Shown: positions 48,101 to 60,520 of the stretch, one piece after another
Position numbering within the stretch: position 1 is the stretch's first letter
Layout of the letters: each line of letters starts with the position of its first letter
Origin: Monodelphis domestica
Taxonomy: Eukaryota > Chordata > Mammalia > Didelphimorphia > Didelphidae
NCBI RefSeq assembly: GCF_027887165.1
Contig: NC_077229.1
Span: 111,539,520 to 111,603,519 of the forward strand
Reading direction: 5' to 3'
Length of the DNA stretch: 64,000 nt
Notes under the pieces: model-generated
Told to the model about the DNA's origin: nothing
The model's database searches: none
Seen by the model: the letters and a program-made list of their open reading frames with translations, nothing else
Program-made: the position numbers and the translations under genes

Positions 48101-49145
48101 GATGAGAAGAACCATTAAGGAGCTCTTGGAGTAATTCAGGGGGTGACGAGGGCATAGACCGGCAGGAGTGGAAACAGTGAGAAAGGAACCAGCGTGGGGG
48201 ACGCTGCAGAGAGCCTGACAACCTCCTCTAGCTGAAGATGTTTAAAGCAGCAAATTCAGTGAAGATTGATGACTGTCTTTGGGGAACAGTTTAAATAGAT
48301 TCTTATAGCCCTGCATGATGTTTCCTGAGCAACGCTGTTTTACAACGATGTTCTTAATATGTTACAACAGCCTGATGTTGTGAAACCCCGCAGTCCCTGT
48401 TAGAATGATCCCCATTTATAATGGTGTTCCCCTGGAAGCAACTGTTCTCTGTAATGTCATTTTGAGGGATGTCACGAGTTCACACAATCAATTAATTATG
48501 TTAGGGAGGCTGTGCTTGGCTACTTTTTTCCTGTGATTTTATGTCACGAACCTCAATTCGACCTTTAATGACAACTATTGGGTTAAAATAACTAATTCGA
48601 GCGGTTGAGAAATGAGCAAAAGCTAAATTTGATTTAGGTTTAGAGAAAATGTGAGAAAGTAGAACAAAGGCTGAATCGGGAATCAGAAGAGACCCAAGTT
48701 TGAATCTCATTTCTGATGTCTACCAGCTATTTAACCATGGGCAAGTCACTGAGTCTCAGCTTCTTTCTCCATAAAATGGGATTATTAACCCACATATTAG
48801 TGATCTCACAAAGCTGGTGTAAGGATTAGATGAGACAAAATGAGCTTTGTAAACCTTAAACCACAATTGGGTGTTATTGTCTTGGAAACTATTAGACCAG
48901 AACTCTATTTCAGCTTCTCTGCTTCTTAGTTAGACACACAAAACAAACTAAAACCTGTTAGTCTCACCAAAAGCAACATCCTGGCAAAAGAACTTAAACA
49001 CCATTCGCTATGAGGATTAGTTAAAACAAATGAAGATTTTTAACTTGGAAAAACTTCCTACTAGGGGAAGATGGGAAGGAGTGAGGAGGAGGAGAGAGTC
49101 AGGGAAAGAGAGATGGAAAGATGGATAGGGTAGAAAAGGGGGGGA

Positions 49146-49224
<79 letters not shown>

Positions 49225-52200
49225 AGAAGAAGAAGAGGAGGAAGAAGAAGGAGGAGGAGGAGGAGGAGGAGGAGGAGGAGAAGAAGAAGAGAGACAGAAA
49301 AAGATAGGGGTAGAAAAGGGGAGAGAGGGGAGCCAAGAAGAGGCAGGGGAGGAAGGAATAATGGAGGAGGGAGGGAGGAGAGAGAAGGGAAGGGAAGACA
49401 GAGAGAGAATAACTAGTTTTATGAAAATAAAAACAGAAAAGAATCTAAGTGCTAAGATATATAATATATATAATTAGTTCCTTTCATTTTGTCTCCTCCC
49501 TCAGAATATAAGCTCCTTGAGGGCAGGGGCTGTCCGGATTTTTATTTAAATCCCCAGCATGTAGTAAGGGCTTAATAAATGCTTGACAGTTTGCAGACTG
49601 AAGAGTGAGAGTGAACTTAAATAAAACCACAAAGCTAAGTTAGTTCCAAAAACATATTTTTGCATGTGCATCACTGGACTTACAGCACCAAAGACGGCCA
49701 TTGTGAAGTTTAATAGAAGTCAGAGTCTGACAGGGTAGGTGAAATCTCCTATTCACTTTCAGGGTGCTGGCATTCCAAGCAATGACTACTCCATCCAGAC
49801 TGCATGAATAGACTTCACTGCTGCTGTTAAAGAATACAAATTTGAGGACTTATTTTTATATATATTTAAGAGAGAATATAAATTATCCCTGGATAAAACT
49901 GTATATATATCGATCCTGAGGAATAAGGAGAACAATTTGGTAAGACCAAGAACTTACTTAAATCTAATCAAGTCAGGACCTGGATGTTGGTTTGTTAGGA
50001 TGACAGCTGCTTCCTGTCCCTCCCTCTGATGTTTACTATCTAGATGTGACAGTGTAGAAGTCACTTGGTCCCAGTTTCCACCTCTGTAAAATAAGGGGGC
50101 TGGACTAGATCACTTCTGGGGACCTTTCAGCTTCTGACTTAGGGGCTTATGAATCTAGGACTTGTAGGCAATATTTTACATCCTATTATAAGGACTTACA
50201 CTAAACTCTTCCGGGGACGATGTTGGTGATAATAATAATTGCCCCTTCTAAAACATTTTCAGTCTACAAAGTGCCCTCCTCCCAATAGCCCTTTCAGTCA
50301 GAGGGTCTAAATATTTGAAACATTTAGACAGTCATTGAAATCTTCTTAAAAGAATGGCTTTAGAAAGAATCCCTGTCCAATACAAACAAAACCTCCAACA
50401 ACTGAAAAGCTAAAATATAATTTATGATGTTGAAGTTAATTTTTAACATGAACAATAAACCAGAGACCCACAAAAGAGCCCTTCTGGATAGATTCTAATG
50501 AAGACAGTGTATTATCTTTCCCCCCTTTGTTTTTCATTTTCATGTTAACAACTTTAATGTGAATGAACCAATGTAAATAAAGTTTTCATTATTCTAGACA
50601 GGACTGCATCATGGTGGGAAAGAGGATAAATGTGATCTGTGCATTTAAGCTCTTTCCCACCATGATGTGGTCCTATCTTCATAAGATGGCACTGAATGAT
50701 AGTTAAGGCACCAGGATCCTAAGTCTGGTTCTGCTTTTGATTTTATTTTTTTAAACCTTTTTCTTCTGGCTCAGTGTCAATTCTAAGATGGAAGAGTGGC
50801 AAAGGTTCAGCAAATGGGGTTAAGTGACTAGCCCAGAGTCATACAGCCAGAAAGTGTCTGAGATAAAATTTGAACCCAGTTCCTTCTGTCTCCAGGCCTT
50901 GTGTTTTGCTTCTGATTTTTTACAAGTCTCTTCATCTTTCCCAGCATCTTTACTGGGAAATATTGGGATTGGACTAGGTGAGAGGTGTCAAACTTGTGGC
51001 ATTCATGAATCACATTAAAATGTAATTGGGACACTTTAACACAATAGACAAAAATACAATACAACATAGATAATGTTAATTTGCGGTTTCCTAAGTCCAT
51101 CTGCTGCCCACAGGGATCCATTTCTATTTGGGTGTGATAACCATTGAACTAGAAGATCTAAAGTCCTATTTAGAATTTAATATTTTCAAATTTGTTGGCA
51201 AAGAGGGGAAAAGGTCATTAAAAATTGCTTCCTATTTTTATAGTCATAAAGACAATCTAGATTATGACCTCTTTTCAGAAACAGATTTTATAACATTTTT
51301 CTTTTTTTTTTAGTATTTTGATCCTTACCAAAATATACACCAATTATTTCACTCTCTTCTGCCTTAATTTACCTAGATTCCTTGTTTCCATCTTCTACAA
51401 TTAAATCCATGATGCTAGAGCGATGATCAGTGAGTTGCTTGTTACAGGACATACTATGAATGTTAATAATATAAATAATGGAGTCCCGAGAGCCAATCCA
51501 AACTTGATTCTGTTCCGCCATCAGCATACAATTCTGCAAGAGGCAAAGAGGTTTGGAATTTCATTAAAAAATGAACAAAAATGAAAATTCTATCTGAAGA
51601 GAGATTTAGAATTTTTGACTGATTTCACAGCTTTAAAATAATGTTAAAAATTAATGATTTTTAATTTGTATTAAGTGGCATTGAAACTGATTTAATTGAT
51701 GGAAACCAATAAAATATTACTTTTCACTTAGCCATTTACATACAGTTTAATCTATTCAAAGGACTACAGATGAACACTGAACAGGTTGTCTTTTTATACC
51801 TGGAATTCACTCCCTTCAATCACTTCTGCCTTTCAGAATCTAATTTTTCTGGGCAGGGGGAGAACTGAGAAAATTCCATTCTCTCCTTTCTTTGCTGAGA
51901 TGGGAGACTCCGTAAGTGAGGAAGCACCCAGAAGATAGTAAAAAGATCTTGAGAACATTATATACAGAGGTCATTTCAAGGAAATGAAGATGTTTAGATG
52001 ATAGAAGATTTAAATCAGAGTTCTTAATCTGAGATCTAAAGATGGCTTACAGGGAGGTCCCTGAACTTGGAAGGACCAATAGTAAGTCTAGACTTTGGGT
52101 ATGTTGGTACATCAACTAATGTTCTATGTTTGGGACCAAAAAGATGGCAGGCATTTGACTCATTAAATTACCAAAGATGATTCTTCAAATTAGGAAATAA

Positions 52201-55200
52201 GCAATTATTCTTAGCATTTGAGACATAAAAATGCAGCCCCCCAAAAAGAGGACAGTCTAACAGTATAGAAGAATGATGCTGCCTATTCGTGAGATGATTG
52301 CTCTATTTGTGAGTTTGGTTGGAAGTAGTCTGATTTAATTCTCAAAACACGTAAAAGTAATTAAATTTTTTATTTTAAATTACTGGATAGAAAAAATATG
52401 AGCAAAGTTCTATACACACACACACACATATATCATCTCATTTGATCTTCCCAACACTCCTGTGTTGTGGATACTATTATTATCCCCATTTTACAGATAA
52501 TGAAACTAAGTTTAAAAGATGCTGAGTGACATGGTCACACAATGAGGAGGTAACTAAGGCAGGATTTGAACTCAGGTTTTCCTGACTCTTTAAGTTTAGC
52601 ACTCTACCTACCCATTGTGCCACTTGGCTTCCTAACCTTAGATTTTGAACCACTTAATGCATCATAATATTCATCAGTAAGTATACTTGTTAGAGTAGGA
52701 AAAATGCCAGACCTGGAGTCAGGAGTCCTAAGGCTGAATCTCAACTCCCACAATTACTGGATGTATGGTAAAAAGGCTTTATTTCACCTCTCCAAGCTTT
52801 GGTTTCTTCACCTATAGAATGGGGTATTAATATTTTTGCCATCTGCCTCATAGGGTTTTTCAGAAAAAGTATTTTGTAACAATTATCAAGTACAATATAA
52901 TATGAACTAGTGATGGTGAACCTTTTAGTGGGGTGGGTGATGTTCTTGGGCATGTGTGGAGAGTGGGAGGGGAGCAGCACTGTCCTGTATCACTGTGAAT
53001 GCTGGTGAACTCTGTGCTGGGATGATGGCAGGGGTGCCCACAGAGTGCCCCCTCACGCATCATACCATAGGTTTGCCACCACAGATCTAGTATAATGAAG
53101 CCAGCTTTCTATGAATCAGAGTATTTCAGATTTGCTTGATAACCTGGTAATTTAAATGAGTTACAGAATATTATGGATTATATGACACCTTATCTTCAGG
53201 GATAAAATGGATCTGGTTTTCCCCAAACTAAGGGTGAGTTTGTATTGGAACCTTAGGCTAAAATTTCCAGAATTTAAGAGAATTTAATTTAACACGGACA
53301 GGCTAGAAAGTTGCTGTGAAAAGAGAACAGAACATGGGAAAAATACTTACCAACTTAGCAGTCCCGACTTTAAAGGACTGCTGATGAATTGTCCAGGATG
53401 ATGCATCAAATACAATCACTTTGCCTTCACTTAAAGCACACCACAGTTTGGGATGGGCATCTTCAATCTTTTCTGCTGGATCAAGGTGTCCTAAAAAAAG
53501 GAAATCAAAGAAGAAACTTCAAGAGGAAACAAAACCAAAAATGCCAAATGACCTTTTTTAAGTAAGTTTTTTAAGAGACAGGAATACATCAATGCCTCAA
53601 ATAATTCTTTTTTTTAAATTAAAAAAAAGATCAATATCAGGTTTCTCTTTTGCTCTATTCCCCAAGTCTCTCCTTGAAATCTTATTCATCACTAATAGAG
53701 AAAGTGATTAGTCATGAGATAAAAGGAAAAGGAGCCTGTTAACATGATGGTGATTCTTCCTGGTGAAGTGGTTATAGGTGAATGTTTTGCTACATTCAAT
53801 CAATCAATATTTATTATATGCCAGGCATCATATTAAAGGCTGTGGATACAAAAAGAAACAGAAGACAGTCTCTATCCTCAAGAAGCTTACAATCTAATGG
53901 GGAAGATAACATGCAAACAAGCTATATATACAGGATAAATAGAAAATAGTTAATAGGAAGGCACTGAAATTAAGAGATGTTGAGAAAAGCTTCTTATAAA
54001 CGATGGGATTTTAAATCATGTGACCATGGAAAAATATTCTAAATTAACTAAGTAAATTTTTTTAAAAGATGGGATTTTAGTTGGGACTTAAAGCAAACCA
54101 GGGAAATAGGTAGGTGGAGTTGAGGGAGAATATTTCAGGAATGGTGGCCAGCAAGTGAAAATGCTCAGAGGCAAAAGATGGAGTGTGTTGTTTGTGGCAC
54201 AGTCATGGAGACCAGTGTCACTGGACTGATAAGTATGTATTGGGAGTAATATAGAAGAAGACTGGAAAGGTAGGAGAAGGTTAGGTTATAAATGACAAAT
54301 AGAGAATTTTGTATTTGATCCTAGAAGAAAAAGGGAATCATTGGAGTTTATCGAGTAAGATAGATAGGTGTGGGTAGGACATGATCAGACTGACTGTCCC
54401 ACTGGAGTCAGACTGGGAGGAGCTTATTGGCATTTTATCCTTGATAAACTTCATTCTCATTGATTCTCATATTATATTGAGTTATCATTGATAACTTCAT
54501 GAGGAAAAGTCAAATGTTCCCACTTGTGTTTCAGGAATATCAATTTGGTAGGTATGTGGATGATGGATTAGAGAAAGAAGAAACTGGAAACCAGAAGGCC
54601 AGTTAGTAAATTATTGCTAAAGTGCAGAACTGAACTGGGGTGACGGCCACTTGGTGATGCAACAAGTGCTGTGGAGTCAGAATTGATACAACTTGATACC
54701 TGATCAGCTATGCTAAATAAAGCAAAGAGACAAACATGACCTCACAGCCTTGAACCGGGTTGAAGAGAAGGAGAATGGTGTCCTATAGGAGAGTGAGGAG
54801 AAGGGGAAGATTTATGGGGAAAAGTGAGTTTTGTTTTGGACATGTTGATTCTGAGTTGCCTGTGGGACACATTGGTGAAGAAGTCTAGGAGACGGCCAGT
54901 CATGTCTTGGGGAAGAGATGAGAGCAGAATAGGTAGATCTGGGAATCATTCTCTTAGAGATGATAAAGGAATCAATGGAAAGTGATTAGATTATGAAGAA
55001 AAAGCATACAGAGAAAAAAGGGAAGAGGATTTAGCAGGGAACCTTGGGGAAAATCTATGTTTAGGGATGGGAAATGGTAATGAATCAACAAAGGAGAATA
55101 AAGAAGGGACAGTCAGACAGGCTGGAGGAGATGCATAAAATAATATGAATTAGCAGGACAGAATATATAAAAGGAAGGAGTGATCAACTGTGTTAAAGGA

Positions 55201-58200
55201 TACAGGGAAGTATAAAAGGATGAGAACTAAAAAATTGCATCTAGTAAATAAGGGCTTGGAGGTAACTTTGGGAAAAGCAATTTCAGTTGAATGGTAGGAT
55301 CACAAACCATTTTACAAGGGACTGAAAAATGAGGAGAAGCAATGAAGTGGAGGGAATGAATGCAGTATAGTTTTTTTTTTCTTAAGGCATTTGCTTAAAA
55401 AAGTAGGAAAGAGATCTGTAGGAGAATAGCTTGAGAGACTGAAGAACAAAGAGATTGATAGTTTGAAGATTCAGGAGGCAGTTTTGTAACGATGAGAAGG
55501 GGGGAAATCTAGGCATGCTTTAAGTCATCATGGAAGAAGTCAGTGAAAAATGGACACTCAAGGTTAGTAAAAAAGTAAAGATGATCAAAGGATGATCAGC
55601 CCAGGGAAGATGGAAGGGGATAGGATCAGGTTTACCCAGAGATCCATTCCGTGTTGCTATGTGTTTTTGTTCAGCAACAGTCAGCAGCATGCAAGGAAGA
55701 GCCCAGGAAGCAGATGAGGAAAGAAGTGTTTGGCACAGCAGGAACAGCAATAGGATAAGGGAGAAGGCAAATGGAGGGAGGGATCAGTGTAAGTTGCTCT
55801 GGTTAACAATAAGGTTAAGAATGTAAAGTGAAGAAACTGAAGACAGAATATGAATGATGGGCTGGGAAAGCTGGCAAAGATGGGGTGACTAGAGGGCACA
55901 ATGACCATGAAAAATAGTTTTAGGATGAGTGGAAAAAGAAGAGAGGGACAGCAGGAAAGATAAGAAATTGAGAGAAGTTTGTAGAGTTCTGGGTTATGGT
56001 GACATCAAATATATGACCATTCCTATGCCTAACTGGGATGGATTAAAGGGAAGGTTGACGAAATTGCCAAGCCAGCATGTCCTGATTAGAGTGGAAAGGA
56101 AGATTGGGTCAGGGGCTGAGTTTGAGAAGGTAGTGGGAAGACTTAATCCAAGGGCTAGCAAATTTAAAACAACCAAGGAATGGGTAGGGTGATGTAGATA
56201 AATGTGAGCTATTATCATCGACATTATGGATAAAATGAATTTCAAAATTGCTGAGTGATGTCAGCAAAAGGAGTATTTGGAAATGGAATGGCTTTATGGG
56301 ACACTGAGTATCCCAACTCCTCCTTCTGGCCAACAAGTCAGGATTTTAAAGAGAAAAAGCAAGGAGGGCTGGGAAAAGCCCACAGCTGCAGCATCTTCTG
56401 TGAGGAGCTCATGTTTTCATGAGTGCAAGGAGAGGGAAGGATTAGGGTATACAGAGAGACAGGAACAGCTTCCTCCAAGCCCAGCAGTTTTGCCCACATT
56501 TATATAGTTTTTTCCCACCTCTCCACTTCACCCCAAGGCTATTCTTCACTTCAAATCTAAACCAATGTTAGTTTAAAAACACCAAATTCCCCTGCCCTCC
56601 CCTCACCAACTCACCTGGTGTGTATAGCAAGATATCTATGGCTTGTGGGCTGGTTTCTCCTAAAGAGGGATTTATTTTATGCTTCAGTGTCTCTGAAGTT
56701 GTTTTTGGAACTGACATAGGCACTAAAATAGGTGAAGCAAATGGTTCAAAAATTAGTTAAGTTTGCAAGAGTGGCATTCATTAATCACCTACTGCATACA
56801 TGCACATCATGATGGAGTTAGCTGCTGAGGATACAAAGACCAAACAGAGAGCTCTTCAGAAGGCAGATGACATTCTCTCTGGGAAAGACAACACATGTAT
56901 GAAAAATGATACAAGTAATTTCAAGAGGGAGAGCATACTCAGTTGGGAGAATGGATAGAGGCATCCTGTGGGACTTAAAGGATAATCCAATTTGTCCTGT
57001 GATCTCTTTTCTCTCTCTATTGTCCTATACTTAACATACCCTATTTTTCTATGGGGAGAAGAGAGGCAGGAAAATTGCTAAAAGGATAACATAATATTTA
57101 TATAATGCATGATATTGTAAGAATTATACAATTAACAATGTATAATGGGAAAATTTCAATATACAAAATATAACATTGTATTTTATAAAGTATTACATTT
57201 TATACTATAAAATGCTGGCCCAGAGTCAGGAAGACCTGAGTACAAATTTGATTTCAGATACTTTGCTAGCTGTATGTTAACCTTTGTTTGCCTATTCCAC
57301 TGAAGAAAGAAATGACAGACCACGCTATTATCTTTGCTAAGAAAACTCCATATGGGATCATGATGAGTTGGACACAACTGAACAACAAAAGAATTATGCA
57401 TTATCTAACATTTATATAATGGTCTAAGATCTGCAAAGTGCTTTACATACATTTCCTCATTTGATCTCCACAGTAACTCAGTGAAGTAGGTAGCTATTAT
57501 TATCCCCATTTGTCAGGTGAGGAAATTGAGGCAAATAAAGATGAAGTGACTTGCCCAGGGTCAGACAGCTAGCAAAGTGTCTAAGAATTTGGACTCAGAT
57601 CTTCCTGAATCCAGGCCTGGTGCTCTATTCACCGAGTAGGTCACTGCAAAGTTCTCTGGGTCCTGCTGGAAATGAGATTCCCAGAGCTGAGTCTTCTTGG
57701 GAATTCCTGGGGTCAGCTCCTACGGTGAACTGCTCTGGCAAATCAGGACAGTCTTTAAAGAATTAATTGGCGGTTTTAAAAAATAAACAAGTTCCATTTC
57801 CATTTTCTAGCTGAATTGACTAGTCTCCATTGTAGGTTGTATAGTTTCTACTGAAAGCTGTGCCAATAACAAAGATGACTTCTGACTAGGTCCTTTCACA
57901 ACTGAACATCAGCAAGTAAACTACGTATATGCTGAAATGAACAAGATATTACAATAATCCAAAGAAGAAAAAAACTCTATAAAACCTCATTTAAACAATC
58001 CCTAGAAAAGAAATCATTTGAGAAAATTAGAGAAACAATTTGAATAATATGACAAAATATCAATTAGAATAGAAACAGGGTTGTGTACTGTTATTTCAAA
58101 AATATTGCTCTTACTTTCCATCTTCATCTTATCAAAATAAGATAATTTGGAGGCAGCATAAATAGCATTTGATGACTGAAGCGCACCAACCACAGCATCC

Positions 58201-60452
58201 ATTAACAAAACATTAGTCAGTGCTTGCTGGATATATTGGGGATCCTAGGAGAGAAAGAATCCACAAACCAATGTCAAATTATTTCTTTGTTTTTAAGGGA
58301 GAGTTGTTATTATGAGCACCCCCTAAACATGGCCACAACCATCACCAATTTGTAATATCATTGCTAAAAACAAAACGGTGGTTGGAGTTTGGTATGGATA
58401 GTATATCTAGACATGATGATGATTTAAAAACAAAAGGCATAAATACAATTGTAATAATAACAATAACCAGCACTTCTATAGGGTGTTCAGGTTTACAAAG
58501 TCCTCAACTGACTCTCACAAGACTCATCTCTGTGAGGTAGCTGCTATTATTATCCTCTTTACAGATGATGAAACGGAGGTAGACAGAGGTTAAGTAACTT
58601 GTTCAGCATCACAGAGCCACTGAGTTTCAGAGCCAGATCCAAACTCTGATCTTCCTAGCCCTCTTATTTATGCTGCTCAATCTTGCTGTAGGGTTAGACC
58701 AATGAAAACCTATCCAATTCAGTCCTTAAACTACTACCATCTGACCACCCCTCCCCAATTACTTTCATTATTTTTTTTCAATGTTTTATTTCTTCAGTTA
58801 CACATAGAAGCAATTTTAAAATATATATATAAAAAACTTTATCTTGATTATTTCCATTTATAAGTTCTTTCTCCACAAGTAGACATCAACAAGTCATTTT
58901 TCAAACAATATTTCTTTATTTTATTTCTAAAATTCATTTAATTAATTAATTTAGAATATTTTTCCATGGTTACATGATTCATGTTTCCCCCTCCACCCCA
59001 TAGAAATAATTTTTGACAGTTGTTTCCCAATTGCTTTCATTCAACATAGTCTGGATACGCTTTCTATCTCCTCTGTTCAGATATATTTCTCAGGAATTAA
59101 GTACCTCCAGTGATGCTGTGAGCTCCTGGTGAGTAGGAAATATTATTTTGTATCTTTTTGTATCTTTGTATACTTGTCCCCAAGGCTTATATATATTAAT
59201 GTGTTGAAATGAAGATATTTCTAGAGAAACAATATATTTCTTTCTTTTTTTTTTAAACCTTTACCTTTTGTCTTAGAATCAATACTGTGTGGGGGCAGCT
59301 GGGTGGCTCAGTGGATTGAGAGCCAGGCCTAGAGATATTGATTCCAAGTATTGATTCCAAGATGGAAGGTAAGGGTTAAAAAAAGAGAATCAATACTGTG
59401 TATTGGTTTTAAGGCAGAAGAGTGGTCAGGGCTAGATATATAATATAGTTAATAATGCCTAGATTGAAAAGATTCTTAGTACTCTCTTCCTCCTTTTCTG
59501 CCTCTCTACCATCTTCACTGTCAACAATGACTTGTTCCAATTATGTTTGACACTTTGTGACCCCATTTTGGGATTTTCTTTACAAACATTCTGGAGAGGT
59601 TTGCCATTTCCTTTTCCAGTTCATTTTACAAATGAGGGAACTGAGACAAGAGGGTTAAGTGACCTGCCCAAGGCCACACAGCCAGCAAATGTTTGATGCT
59701 AGATATGGACTCAGAAAGATGAGCCTTCCAGGCCTGGCACTCTCTTCTCTGCATGAGCTAGCTGCCCCCACCTCCACTACAAAATCACAAAGAGTGGGTT
59801 CCATTTTGTGTTTTTGTTCAGTTCATGGGTAACTGTAGTCAGGGATGCCACTACTTGATCAAGTGTCCCTTTGTGCTTGGCTGGAACCACAGGCACACTT
59901 TTGAGCCTGGGCACATATTCAAAGTCTTTCCCTTATGGAAGGGTCTACTTAAGCTTATACTCAGATGGAAAAACTATCTAACTGGGTCAACTTCATGCCA
60001 TAAGGCATTAGATTGTGAATTGGCGGGAAGAGCATCCCAAGCTGTGGAAATCATAGATCTGACATACCACAAATCAAAAGAAAATTTTATACATATAAGT
60101 GGGAAAAAGTAGACTAACAAAAATTAGAAGTATATGTAACGGCAATGAATGGATTTAGGCACATGGACTGTTTAGGTGCAAAGCTTAATGATTAGGTCTT
60201 TTAGAATGGGTCCAACCCTGTTGACTGAAAAAACTTGAAGACTTTACTAAGTCTTTTAAGTATTCAAGCTAACATAAAACAGAAAATGGCCAAAAAAACC
60301 CTATATATATGTATATAAATAAGTAAATTTATATACAAATATATATATAGCCAATTGAATTTTTGTTTGAATTAAGGAATATTTTAAAAGATCAGTAGTG
60401 TTACCATCTGTTAATACAGACCCAAGAATTCATTGACTCTATAATATAATGT

Positions 60453-60520
<68 letters not shown>

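Noticed and set aside
49121-49477. 118-codon open frame of Glu/Arg repeats, and its Ser/Leu antisense partner at 49061-49336
   Set aside because: It is the (GA)n/(GGA)n microsatellite; any purine repeat without stops gives such frames.
60454-60516. Hairpin potential of the (TA)n run as a small-RNA gene
   Set aside because: Simple TA repeats always self-pair; nothing beyond composition supports it.
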